Shown: positions 16,526 to 24,875 of the stretch, piece after piece
Layout: every line of letters begins with the position of its first letter
Numbering within the stretch: the first letter of the stretch is position 1
Source of the DNA: Nocardia sp. CNY236
GTDB taxonomy: Bacteria > Actinomycetota > Actinomycetes > Mycobacteriales > Mycobacteriaceae
Direction of reading: 5' to 3'
Length of the DNA: 64,000 nucleotides
Assembly (NCBI RefSeq): GCF_000482385.1
Contig: NZ_KI519396.1
Span: 79,740 to 143,739 of the forward strand
Program-made: the position numbers and the translations under genes
Notes under the pieces: model-generated
What the model saw: only the letters and a program-made list of their open reading frames with translations
Databases searched by the model: none
What the model was told of the DNA's origin: nothing

Positions 16526-17224
16526 TTACAGTCCGGCTTCGAGCTCCGTTGCCCGCCGCAGGGCATCAGCCAGTTCTGGTCCACTGGCCCCAACCGCCTT
16601 GGCGCGGGTCAGCAGTTGCCGGGCCAGTTCCTGCTCATCTTGGCGGACCGCGACGTCTGCTCGCAGCACCAGCAGGTTCACCAGCTGGATCGCGGTCGGC
16701 TCTTCGTCGGTCCGATGCAGTGCCCGGTCCAGAACCTTCACCGCCAAGTCCAAGTCCTGCTTGGCATCCGCGAACAGTGCGCCCATGTGGATCGCTCGGT
16801 CGAACGTGCCCTTCGGCAACGGTCGATGACGCTGGTCCTCGCTGATCGGCTGGGCAATCTGGACTGTGTTCCCACCGGGGTCGATCATCAGGAACTGTCG
16901 CACCCCGTAGCTCATGTCCTTCAATGCGCCTATCCGCGGAACCCCGCGTACGGGCACTGACCCGAAGGCATCCTGCAGGCCTGCCGTGAAGAGCGTATAG
17001 AGCTGGTCCACGTCGTCGGTACCGACTAGGCAGCCATGCGTGGAGGTCGTCGGGTCGAACTTCGTATCTCCGTAGAAGTTCAGTTCGATCCCTCCACGCC
17101 GCACACTCAGAAACTGGTATGGCGCCGTCTGTTGGAACGTGATCTCGAACCCCAGCGCTGTGTAGAAGTCGGCTACGGGCTGGATCGACGGAGCCATCAG
17201 CATTGGGATCGTCTTCTCGGTCAT
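16526..17224 (-). CDS. VOC-superfamily protein with helical C-terminal extension
   Basis: Residues 1-130 form a glyoxalase/bleomycin-resistance (VOC) domain: IPMLMAPSIQPVADFYTALG, FLSVRRGGIELNFYG and the closing FLMIDPGGNTVQIAQP. About 100 helical residues follow (RAIHMGALFADAKQDLDLAV and later RQLLTRAKAVGA), resembling a TPR-like tail, which gives 232 residues against about 120-130 for a bare VOC protein. Members bind antibiotics or catalyse metal-dependent reactions. The start follows the sequence GGGACGC and is preferred over a longer upstream frame without family features. Confidence 0.75.
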   Translation of the reverse strand: MTEKTIPMLMAPSIQPVADFYTALGFEITFQQTAPYQFLSVRRGGIELNFYGDTKFDPTTSTHGCLVGTDDVDQLYTLFTAGLQDAFGSVPVRGVPRIGALKDMSYGVRQFLMIDPGGNTVQIAQPISEDQRHRPLPKGTFDRAIHMGALFADAKQDLDLAVKVLDRALHRTDEEPTAIQLVNLLVLRADVAVRQDEQELARQLLTRAKAVGASGPELADALRRATELEAGL

Positions 17225-17387
17225 GCGTCCCGACGGTAGACAACGAACTCTGCGCACGCCCATGAATGTGAGAACGTCAACTTTCCCTGGTCATCGGCCG
17301 GCCGGTGCTATCTCGCGGTGGTTTCGGTGCGGTGATGTCGGTGGTCCGTTCGAGCACATTGCTCGGCTGCGCCGGCAAGGACCGCGA

Positions 17388-18554
17388 CTATCGTCGCTCG
17401 GCAATCCAACTCACGCCGTAGTGTGGACGTTCCGTAATATCGCAATGGTCGCCGCTCTCACCCGGTATGACCGCGAAATGGCCTGGGATGCCGAGCCCTC
17501 GGCAGCCGGCTTCCCAGTTCGCACACCAGATTCCCAGCGCCACAGGTGCATAGAACCGCGAGGTCGTGGTGGTGTAGAAGTCGAATCGCACGACTTTCGA
17601 TGCGGTACCCACCGGTGCGGTTATCGCGGCGCACCGGGTGGTTTGAGCGTTGTAGGACGACGGCGACCACTGACACGCCTCATAGCAGCGTCCGAATGTT
17701 GCGAAAGGTGCGACCTGAACCGCGAGCGGCAGCTGGCAGTGGGGATCGGCGAAGAACAGTGCAGACAGCGGCAAGCGGTGATGGGTGAACCGCTCCATGA
17801 CACGGACGAACAATGGCGTGAACCATGATCGGTAGCCCACTGCACAGAGGCAGACCACGTGATCGCGGTCGGGATCGAATCGGTCACCCAAGTGTTCGAT
17901 GACGCTGCTGTGGTCTGCGCCCGGCCCGATCCAGCAGGTGGCGATGCCGAGGCGGGTGGCATACAGCACCACGGTGTGCAGGCTGCGGCCGACGTCGATC
18001 AGCGTCAGGCGGTCGTAGTGTCGCGGTGCAATAGCGACGAGGAATTCCTGCGCACCCGAGCCCGGCCAGATTCTCATCGGGGCCGCGACGTATTCGAGTC
18101 GAATCGGGTGGGTGCCGATCAGGCGGTTGGGTCGAGTGTGTTCGTACGCTGCATGTAGTAGTTCGCCTCGGTCGCTGGCGGTGAGCGCACGACTCTGAAA
18201 GGAGTGGCACGAGCGTCGTGCGCGGATCAGGTCGAAGATGTCGAGGTCGTCGTTGCGCTGCGGCAGTGCCTCACTGGGGCGCACTCCGTACTTCACGGTG
18301 ATGACATCGAAGACCGTCGCGGCCAGCACCAGCGCCCCGATCGACAGTGTCGACCAGAACAATGCAGGCCAGGCTCCGAGCAGCCATCCGACGACTGCGG
18401 CGGCCAGGAATGCGATCGCGACAATGCCGGTCGGGAGATATTGAAGCCAGCCCGTGAACTGCAGCCGCAGCTTTGTATGCCACAGCAGCGAGCGCCGCGA
18501 CTTCTCGGTGGGAAACCTGTCATGGTCGCGCAGTAGTTGCTCCGGCCGAGTCAT
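17388..18554 (-). CDS. Nitroreductase-like membrane-anchored protein
   Basis: The 388-residue protein has two hydrophobic segments near the N-terminus (LPTGIVAIAFLAAAVVGWLL and ALFWSTLSIGALVLAATVF), then a nitroreductase-like domain: DLIRARRSCHSFQSRALTAS, the FMN-site-like LTLIDVGRSLHTVVLYATRL, and a second half-domain with SPSSYNAQTTRCA and ALGIWCANWEAGCRGLGI. Such proteins use FMN to reduce nitro or quinone compounds. It starts at an ATG six bases after GGAGGTGG. It is divergent from a TetR regulator, with a perfect palindrome between them, so it is probably the regulator's target. Confidence 0.7.
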   Translation of the reverse strand: MTRPEQLLRDHDRFPTEKSRRSLLWHTKLRLQFTGWLQYLPTGIVAIAFLAAAVVGWLLGAWPALFWSTLSIGALVLAATVFDVITVKYGVRPSEALPQRNDDLDIFDLIRARRSCHSFQSRALTASDRGELLHAAYEHTRPNRLIGTHPIRLEYVAAPMRIWPGSGAQEFLVAIAPRHYDRLTLIDVGRSLHTVVLYATRLGIATCWIGPGADHSSVIEHLGDRFDPDRDHVVCLCAVGYRSWFTPLFVRVMERFTHHRLPLSALFFADPHCQLPLAVQVAPFATFGRCYEACQWSPSSYNAQTTRCAAITAPVGTASKVVRFDFYTTTTSRFYAPVALGIWCANWEAGCRGLGIPGHFAVIPGESGDHCDITERPHYGVSWIAERR

Positions 18555-18592
18555 CGTCCACCTCCGATCCTCCGACCTCATCCGGCCACCCC

Positions 18593-18618
18593 CTATTGCA
18601 AGTCTATACTTGCAATAG
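18593..18618. promoter_or_regulatory. Perfect palindrome, probable TetR operator
   Basis: Two exact 11-base arms (CTATTGCAAGT and ACTTGCAATAG) enclose CTAT. The site lies 38 bases upstream of the nitroreductase-like start and 40 bases upstream of the TetR start. The position and AT-rich content fit a shared operator for the divergent pair. Confidence 0.75.
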
Positions 18619-18658
18619 GTCGGCGACCATCTGCTACGGATACGAGGTTTGGAGGCGT

Positions 18659-19252
18659 ATGCCCAGATACATCGATGTCGACGGCTTGTTCGACACGGCG
18701 GTCGCAGTCTTCGCCGAGCGCGGGTACCGGTCGACCACAACCCTGGAAATCGCCACTCGAGCCGGTGTCAACGAGGCGACGCTGTTTCGTCGTTACGGCA
18801 AGAAGGCCGCCTTGATCAACACTGCGCTGACTCGAGTGCTCACCACAGCGCCGTTCGCTCGAGTGGCCGCCTCCGACGACGTCGCGGCCGATCTTGTCGC
18901 TCTGGTGACCGCCTACGCCGAGACCAACCGCAGATATGGAGGCGCTGTCGGTACCCTGCTGGTCGAGATGCCGCGTCATCCGGAGCTACGCGCCGCCGTC
19001 GCTGCGCTCGCGCCGCAGGTGCTCAACGCGGTGCAGGTGATCACAACTCACCAAGATCGAGGCCGACTCGCGCCCGGTGATCCGCTGCAACAATTGGTGA
19101 CGCTCCTTGCGCCGCTGATGGTGTTCGGGCTGTGGTCGCGCGCGGGAGCCGACATGGTCGTTTCGGAGTTCGACCCCAGGTCCCTTGTCGCCGCTTTTCT
19201 CGACGGTCATCGTGCACCGGAGGACTCTCCGCATCGACGGGGCGCCGAGTAG
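18659..19252 (+). CDS. TetR-family transcriptional regulator
   Basis: The 197-residue protein has the TetR DNA-binding domain at residues 8-55 (LFDTAVAVFAERGYRSTTTL then EIATRAGVNEATLFRRYGKK). The ligand-binding part is all-helical and not assignable to an inducer. It starts at an ATG with GGAGG just upstream. It is divergent from the nitroreductase-like gene with a 26-base palindrome in the 104-base gap, so it probably represses both genes. The spacing to the next gene downstream is only 20 bases, but that gene is frameshifted and probably unrelated in function. Confidence 0.88.
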   Translation: MPRYIDVDGLFDTAVAVFAERGYRSTTTLEIATRAGVNEATLFRRYGKKAALINTALTRVLTTAPFARVAASDDVAADLVALVTAYAETNRRYGGAVGTLLVEMPRHPELRAAVAALAPQVLNAVQVITTHQDRGRLAPGDPLQQLVTLLAPLMVFGLWSRAGADMVVSEFDPRSLVAAFLDGHRAPEDSPHRRGAE

Positions 19253-19272
19253 CGCGAGCGGGGGGGCATTCC

Positions 19273-20743
19273 GTGTCACGGGTACTGGCGTGGCGCGCTG
19301 ATGCTTTGACGGCTCTGGCTCGAGAGTGGGATCGGCAGGCGCTGGAGTCGGGCGCGCACCTGGATACGCAGAACTGGAATGTGGGCAACTCTCACAACAC
19401 CTTTCGTGGCGATACTGCCGATGTGATGCGTGAACGCTTCGGCCAGGTGTATGCCAAGGGGCAGGCGGTACTACCGGGCTACGGAAGCTGCCGAGAGGGA
19501 CAATCGGACATGTACCGCGATCGAGGAGGCTTGTGCCGTGCTGCCGGCATCGGATTCGTTCGGCAATGCGACGACCCCACCCGGTGTGCCGGTCGTGCCG
19601 CCGCCGGTGGACGGTGGTCCGGCGGAAAACCGCCGCTGGTGGGACTCGCTGACCACTCGACACCAGCAAGCGATGATCACCATGGAGCCGATAGCGGTCG
19701 GCGGCTTGGACGGTGTGCCCGCCTCGGCCCGCGACCGAGCCAACCGCACCGCACTGTCGCTCGAGCACGCCCGTCTCACACGTGAAATCGACGAATTGCA
19801 GCAGGCATCACCGTCGTCGGGAGGCCACCTAGAGGCGGACGGTTCGGTCACGCGGGCTCGAAATCCGGGCGACGCCCTCGAGGACAGGCGACAACGGCTC
19901 GCCGACCTCGACGCCATCGACAGTGCGATCGCACCACGGCGCAACGGTGCATCCCGTGTGTTGATGGCGCTCGATGTCGAATCCGGTCGGCACGTACGCG
20001 TCGTGGCGGCTGTCGGTGACCCGGACACCGCCGCCCATGTGTCGGTCACCACCCCAGGACTGAACACGACGGTACGGGATTCCTTGGGTGGCATGCTCGA
20101 CGAAGCCGACGCCCTCAAAACCGAAGCCGAAGCTCGACTGATCGACGCAGGGCGTCGAGAGGAGGCGGTTGCGACGATCGCGTGGATCGGCTACGACCCA
20201 CCACAGAATCTCGTTCATGCCGCATTCCAGGTGCGGGCCCAGGAGGCAGCGTCAGCGTTGGCGTCGTTCTTCGAGGGTCTCGATGTCGCGAGCGTTCGTA
20301 ACGATCCGCACATCACGGCCTTGGGGCACTCGTATGGTTCGTTGGTGACCAGCTTGGCACTCCAGGAACGCGGGCGTGCGGTCGACGATGTCGTGTTCTA
20401 CGGGTCGCCAGGACTTGGAAGGGAACTTCTGTTCGGCGAGGTTGTCGATTCCGCAGCGGATCTCGAGGTGGATGCGGGTCGGGTGTATCAAATGACTGCG
20501 CCCGGTGATCGGCTCGCGGAGCTCGACGGCTTCGGAGACAACCCCAACGAGATGGATTGGATCATTCCGCTCAGCACCGAGGCGATCACCGTGCTCGACG
20601 GAACGACGTACACCAGCGCCTCGGGGCATTCGGAGTACGCGCGTATCGATCGGGACACCGGCCGTCTCCACCGCTCCGGGTACAACCTCGCTGCCATCGT
20701 TGCGGGATTGCCCGAGCTCGCCATCGATCCACAGACACAGTGA
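19273..20743 (+). pseudogene. DUF1023 alpha/beta hydrolase, frameshifted
   Basis: The N-terminal frame from a GTG reads SRVLAWRADALTALAREWDR and continues as a WXG-like helical region to about 19475, where a frameshift moves the coding frame. The remainder runs YYRATEAAERDNRTCTAIEE to a DUF1023 hydrolase domain with the nucleophile elbow GHSYGSLVTSL, VVFYGSPGLG and the late catalytic His in SGHSEYARID. Joined length would be about 488 residues, normal for this actinobacterial family linked to type VII secretion. The catalytic triad is intact, so either the gene was recently lost, or the shift is a sequence error, or programmed frameshifting occurs. No slippery motif is evident at the junction. 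Confidence 0.7.
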
Positions 20744-21006
20744 CGCCGCCCGTGCGGGGTCTGCGCTCCGTCGCTTTCAGAGGTATCGGACGCGGCCGGT
20801 CGGTGCTCGGTTCGGTCTCATGTCGTGGATCTGCGGGTGGTCGCTGCCGTGGATGGCTCTGGACAGACGTACAAGGCAGCTTCGCGGCGATACGCGGAGT
20901 TCTCTGCCGGTCGATGTGTCGGAGGCAGCGGGTACTCTAGCCCGGACCGGCGGATGCTCGGTCAGCGCGAGGGGGGACATATGGTTCCGACGTGATGTGA
21001 GGATCG

Positions 21007-21594
21007 ATGGACGACACCGAGTACACCGTGGTGATCTCTCGCCGTGCGGTCCGGGCACAGGGCGAGGGGCGCGGCACGAACGGAGGCGAACCTCGGATGA
21101 CTCTGTATGTGAGAGTTGGTGAGCCGAGACCGCGCGTGACCGGAGCATCGGTGCGCTTCGACGGTCCTGACGGGCTTACATCTGAGAACCTTCCGGCCAT
21201 CGACCTCGCGGCGATAGTGTCGGCCCTTGCCGAGACCGCGTCCGCACGGAGTTCCGAGTCTCAATTGGCGCTGTTCGACAGCGCAGCGAAAGAATCGTCG
21301 AGTGTCATGCAGTCGATTCCGGAATCGTCGATTCCTTCTACACCCGGGTCGGACTCGGTTCGCGACCTTTCGTCCGCCGCGACTGCCATGCCCACCGCAC
21401 AGTCGAGGCCAAATGAGCTCGCTGGCGCCGGGCGCAGGTATCGGAAGATGCCCGATCCCAAGGAATTGCGCAACAATCTCGACCGAATCGGGACGGTCAC
21501 CGGTCTGGCGCGCTTCTACGACGTACCTCGTCACACCGCTCAAGGATGGGTCGGCCGATTGAAAAAGATCGAAATCAGCGCTGAGGGACGGTAG
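21007..21594 (+). CDS. Unknown protein with C-terminal HTH-like domain (copy 1)
   Basis: The 195-residue product has an N-terminal beta-rich segment (EYTVVISRRAV, TLYVRVGEPRPRVTG, IDLAAIVSALAE), a Ser/Pro-rich linker of about 60 residues, and a short C-terminal helix-turn-helix-like domain (NNLDRIGTVTGLARFYDVPR then HTAQGWVGRLKK) reminiscent of the DNA-binding start of homeodomain-like or recombination proteins. I do not recognise a named family. The next gene has the same two-domain plan with low identity, so they are tandem paralogues. No signal peptide is present. A GAGGA site lies just before the ATG. Confidence 0.65.
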   Translation: MDDTEYTVVISRRAVRAQGEGRGTNGGEPRMTLYVRVGEPRPRVTGASVRFDGPDGLTSENLPAIDLAAIVSALAETASARSSESQLALFDSAAKESSSVMQSIPESSIPSTPGSDSVRDLSSAATAMPTAQSRPNELAGAGRRYRKMPDPKELRNNLDRIGTVTGLARFYDVPRHTAQGWVGRLKKIEISAEGR

Positions 21595-21635
21595 GGGCAT
21601 TGTCGAAGTGAAATGGCATGGGAGAAATGGGTGAT

Positions 21636-22157
21636 ATGTATACGATCCGGATCTCCGAGTCCAACTCGGACGATGCTCTCGCGACCGCGACTGTCGAGAT
21701 AGTCGATGGCAAGGCTCGTATCGTCGAAGTGCACACGTCCGTCGAAGCAGGGACGGTGGTGCCGCATCAATTGGGGACGATCGACTTCTCGTTGTTCGTC
21801 AGAACCGCACTTGTCTTGTCGGGAACAAAGACCGAGCCCGACGCCATCGATGTCGAGGCGCCGAAGAAGCCAGAATCCATCGAGGAAAGCGAGGACGCTG
21901 TCACAGCGTCGGCGGCGCCTGAATCGGCGGCACCGGCTATGGCTGCTCAGCACACGACAGTCCCCGCTGCACGTGCTGAAAAAATGGGGATGCCAGCAGA
22001 TTTCGCAGTCAACTACTGGCGATTGGGCAGTACCGCGAAGGTCGCGAAACACTACGACGTGCCGCATCGGATAGCGCGAGATTGGATCAAAGCCCTACAG
22101 CAGCAGGGCAAAGCGGCGAGTTCATGGCAGATGAAGCGCGCGCGGTCTTCTCGTTGA
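21636..22157 (+). CDS. Unknown protein with C-terminal HTH-like domain (copy 2)
   Basis: The 173-residue protein begins MYTIRISESNSDDALATATV. This start has GGGAGAA nine bases upstream, and in-frame ATGs at 21618 and 21627 are alternatives. It follows the plan of the preceding gene: an N-terminal beta-rich unit ending in TIDFSLFVRTALVLS, an acidic Glu/Ala/Pro linker, and a C-terminal HTH-like unit (FAVNYWRLGSTAKVAKHYDV then PHRIARDWIKALQQQ). The shared VAKHYDVPHRIARDWI / LARFYDVPRHTAQGWV pattern supports paralogy. A two-gene DNA-binding unit of unknown role is the most that can be said. Confidence 0.65.
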   Translation: MYTIRISESNSDDALATATVEIVDGKARIVEVHTSVEAGTVVPHQLGTIDFSLFVRTALVLSGTKTEPDAIDVEAPKKPESIEESEDAVTASAAPESAAPAMAAQHTTVPAARAEKMGMPADFAVNYWRLGSTAKVAKHYDVPHRIARDWIKALQQQGKAASSWQMKRARSSR

Positions 22158-22450
22158 CATAGCGATCCTGGTCACTGCCCGCGCTTGGTTCGCTGAGGAT
22201 CCGGAGTAGCCATGGACGATGGCGGTCGAGAACGTTCCGCGTGCTGGCCGGTCCGCCCTACAGGCCACCAGAGTTCGTTCGACGACCCAGTGATAGCGGC
22301 TGCCGGGATGTCCCTGGACAGATTGTTGGCGTTCTGCCAGTAATCTGACTGCGCTGACCGTGAGCGCCTACGCTTCGGTGAGGTTCGCCGAAGTGGACGA
22401 GGCAAGAACATCGAGGTGCTGGCCACCTCCGTCGAGAAGGGCTGTTGCGC
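22158..22450. other. Intergenic region with no gene
   Basis: The 293 bases between the HTH paralogues and the hotdog gene hold no supported gene or strong hairpin; the long minus-strand frame here is a shadow with no family features. Confidence 0.4.
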
Positions 22451-22915
22451 ATGAGCGACGTCGAAACTCCTCCGTTCAAGGACATGATCAACGGGGCATT
22501 GGAATCCGCTATGCCGCCGGTGCACCGGATGGGGGTCCAGGCAGTCGATGTACGGCCGGGGTTCGCCGCCACGTCGGTGCCCGTCGAAAGCAACGGCAAT
22601 CACTTCGGTGCAATGTATGCGGGCGTGCTGTTCACTGTTGCCGAAATTCTGGGTGGAGCAATAGCAATCGCCAGCTTCGACAACTCGGCCTTCTATCCGT
22701 TGGTGAAGGATCTGCACATCTTCTTCCGGAAGGCGGCCAAGACCGACGTGCGGGCGGAGGCGACGCTTTCGCAGGAGGAGATCACCCGGATTGCAGCAGA
22801 GGCGGCCGCGAAGGGGAAGGCCGACTTCACCCTGCGCGCTGTGGTCACCGATGCCGACGGCGTGGTTGTCGCAGAGACCGAAGGGCTCTATCAGTTGAGG
22901 GCACACGGTCGGTAG
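22451..22915 (+). CDS. Hotdog-fold protein (DUF4442/YiiD thioesterase type)
   Basis: The 154-residue protein shows a hotdog-fold pattern: a central helix preceded by ESNGNHFGAMYAGVLFTVAE, then alternating strands FYPLVKDLHIFFRKAAKTDV and DFTLRAVVTDADGVVVAETEG. The GNHFGAMYAG segment matches the HxGxxxA helix of DUF4442-type acyl-CoA thioesterase-like proteins. The substrate is unknown. The gene stands alone, and the ATG at 22451 is chosen over the in-frame TTG two codons earlier; GAGAAGGG lies upstream. Confidence 0.7.
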   Translation: MSDVETPPFKDMINGALESAMPPVHRMGVQAVDVRPGFAATSVPVESNGNHFGAMYAGVLFTVAEILGGAIAIASFDNSAFYPLVKDLHIFFRKAAKTDVRAEATLSQEEITRIAAEAAAKGKADFTLRAVVTDADGVVVAETEGLYQLRAHGR

Positions 22916-23425
22916 TGGAAGCGGTCGTGGCTTGCGCGGCCCGCTTCCTCTCGCTCCGTGGGAGGCGGCGGGCTTCGTCACCTCGGGGGTGACGCTCGGC
23001 CTCGTCCCGGTCGGAAAGATCGACTTCGTGCGGTCGACCAGCACCGATGCTGGATGGCGCGGTCCGCTGTGGCCCAGAAGGTGCGAGGTTCTCCGGGGTG
23101 CCCAATGCCGAATTTCGGAGTGATCTCGGGCACATAACAGAAAAGTAACATTTGAATCAGCGCTAGCGAATTTCCGCCTTTGACCAGCGGAAGCTCAATG
23201 CCCGCCGGCATGGCCATTGCTGGATTTCCGGTCGCAGACCGTTATCTGACCGTGATCCAGAGCGAACTTTCCGCTACCGTCGGTCACGGCTCGGATACAT
23301 TCTGAGATCGAGTCCGAATCGTTGAACGCCGGAAACCCTGCCCCACGATTCGCATATCCCCGACCTTCCTGGGGGCAGGGACGCGGCGAACTGTGCCGAG
23401 TCGGTGGGCGCAGGCGGAAATTCAC
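22916..23425. other. 510-base leader region before rpf-like gene
   Basis: No gene is supported. The right part, directly before the Rpf-like gene, holds GC-rich hairpin-forming stretches (CCTGCCCC against GGGGGCAGG at about 23337-23380). Actinobacterial rpf genes are often preceded by the ydaO cyclic-di-AMP riboswitch; I could not match its conserved core here with confidence. Confidence 0.35.
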
Positions 23426-23761
23426 ATGTCGAAAAACCGTAAGTTCAGCACTCGTGTCCTCGGCCTTGCCATGATCATCGGCGCCTTCGTCACAGTTCTG
23501 TTCGGTCTGTCCACTGCCACCGCTACTGCCGCGGGACACAACTGGGATGCCGTCGCGGAATGTGAGAGCGGCGGAAACTGGAGCATCGATACCGGGAACG
23601 GATTCGCGGGCGGTCTGCAGTTCACACAGAGCACCTGGGAAGCCAATGGCGGCATCGGCAACCCGGCTCATGCCAGCCGGGCCGAGCAGATCCGCGTCGC
23701 GGAGAATGTACTCGCGACCCAGGGCCCAGGCGCGTGGCCCGTGTGTGGCGCCTACCTCTGA
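23426..23761 (+). CDS. Resuscitation-promoting factor-like protein
   Basis: The 111-residue protein has a secretion signal (LGLAMIIGAFVTVLFGLSTA then TATAA) followed by an Rpf domain: HNWDAVAECESGGNWSIDTG with the catalytic Glu of AECESG, the GGLQFTQSTWEANGG motif and two Cys (in AECES and WPVCGAY) for the usual disulfide. Rpf proteins are muralytic transglycosylases that help dormant actinobacterial cells regrow. It lacks the LysM, G5 or other extra domains of RpfA/B, so it is of the short RpfC/E/D type. A hairpin terminator follows 12 bases after the stop. Confidence 0.88.
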   Translation: MSKNRKFSTRVLGLAMIIGAFVTVLFGLSTATATAAGHNWDAVAECESGGNWSIDTGNGFAGGLQFTQSTWEANGGIGNPAHASRAEQIRVAENVLATQGPGAWPVCGAYL

Positions 23762-23772
23762 GCGTCCGTTCG

Positions 23773-23810
23773 GCGCCCGCCATGTGCTCTGGCGGGCGCT
23801 GAATTCTTTT
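23773..23810 (+). terminator. Rho-independent terminator after rpf-like gene
   Basis: A perfect 9-base stem, GCGCCCGCC with GGCGGGCGC around a 9-base loop, is followed by TGAATTCTTTT. It separates the Rpf-like gene from the convergent modC gene. Confidence 0.8.
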
Positions 23811-23825
23811 GGATACCCACCGATC

Positions 23826-24875
23826 TCATGCGGGGTAGGTGTGCACGTCGGCGGCCTCGACTCCGGCCCACAATCCGATGCCCGGTCGTAGGTGCAGATC
23901 GGCAACGGCGGCGGGGGTGATGTCGACGAATGCCGTCGGGACGCCATCGAGTCGGACCCGGACAGTGTGGGCGTGCTGTTCGATACCCGCGACGACGACC
24001 GGCCACATATTGTGCGGGCTGTCCGCCGGCCGGGCCGGATACAGTCCCACCGCGCTCGGTGCGATCGTGACATGGACCCGACCCTGGCAGACCTCGGCTA
24101 CGGTCAGGATGCCGCCGTCGGTGAGCTCGACCGTTGTGTCCCGCGCCGTGCCGCGGTAGAGGTTGAGACCTACCAGGTCGGCGACGTAGTCGGTGCGGGG
24201 GCGCCGGGCGATGTCTGCGGGTGGGCCTTCCTGGATCACCGTGCCCTGCTCGATGATCACCAAACGGTCGGCGAGAACCATGGCGTCGAGCGGATCGTGG
24301 GTGACCAGGACGGTGCGGCCGCGGTAGTCGGTGAGATGACGGGTGAGCTCCGATCGGACCCGCACCCGCGTGCTCGCGTCCAGCGCGGCCAGAGGTTCAT
24401 CGAGCAGCAGTAGCTTCGGGTCGGTGACCAGTGCTCGGGCGAGCGCGACTCGCTGGGATTGCCCACCGGACAGGGTCCGCGGTTTGGCGTCGGCGTGCTC
24501 GCCGAGACCTACCCGGCTCAACCAGCGTGCAGCACGAGCGCGGGCTTCTTTACGGCTGTGTCCACGCGCACGCACGCCGAATGCGACATTGTCCAGCACG
24601 CTCAGGTGCGCGAACAGCAGATGATCTTGGAAGACGACTCCGACCTGTCGGTGTTCGGCTGGTACGAATACCGTCGGCGGCGCGTCCCAGGTATTGCCGT
24701 CGAGTCGGATCCATCCTTCGGCGAGCGGTGTCAAGCCGGCGAGTGTACGCAACGCCGTGGTCTTGCCGGCGCCATTGGGTCCGAGGACGGCGACCACTTC
24801 TCCGGGCGCGACCCTCAGCGCCATATCGAGCCGAAACTGGCCCCGCAGAGCCGACAAGTGGGCCTCCAATGTCAT
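23826..24875 (-). CDS. modC: Molybdate ABC transporter ATP-binding protein
   Basis: The 349-residue ATPase has Walker A GPNGAGKTTALR near residue 34, the signature LSGGQSQRVALARAL, Walker B LLLLDEPLAALD, and a C-terminal TOBE/mop region (GRVHVTIAPSAVGLYPARPA) that binds oxyanion. ModC powers molybdate import through ModB. The start overlaps the modB stop (ATGA). It ends the four-gene operon of HTH-TOBE regulator, modA, modB and modC. Confidence 0.92.
   Translation of the reverse strand: MTLEAHLSALRGQFRLDMALRVAPGEVVAVLGPNGAGKTTALRTLAGLTPLAEGWIRLDGNTWDAPPTVFVPAEHRQVGVVFQDHLLFAHLSVLDNVAFGVRARGHSRKEARARAARWLSRVGLGEHADAKPRTLSGGQSQRVALARALVTDPKLLLLDEPLAALDASTRVRVRSELTRHLTDYRGRTVLVTHDPLDAMVLADRLVIIEQGTVIQEGPPADIARRPRTDYVADLVGLNLYRGTARDTTVELTDGGILTVAEVCQGRVHVTIAPSAVGLYPARPADSPHNMWPVVVAGIEQHAHTVRVRLDGVPTAFVDITPAAVADLHLRPGIGLWAGVEAADVHTYPA

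Noticed and set aside
23300..23425. A ydaO cyclic-di-AMP riboswitch before the rpf-like gene
   Set aside because: Some GC-rich stems and a suggestive position exist, but I could not place the conserved core nucleotides, so it is not listed as a riboswitch.
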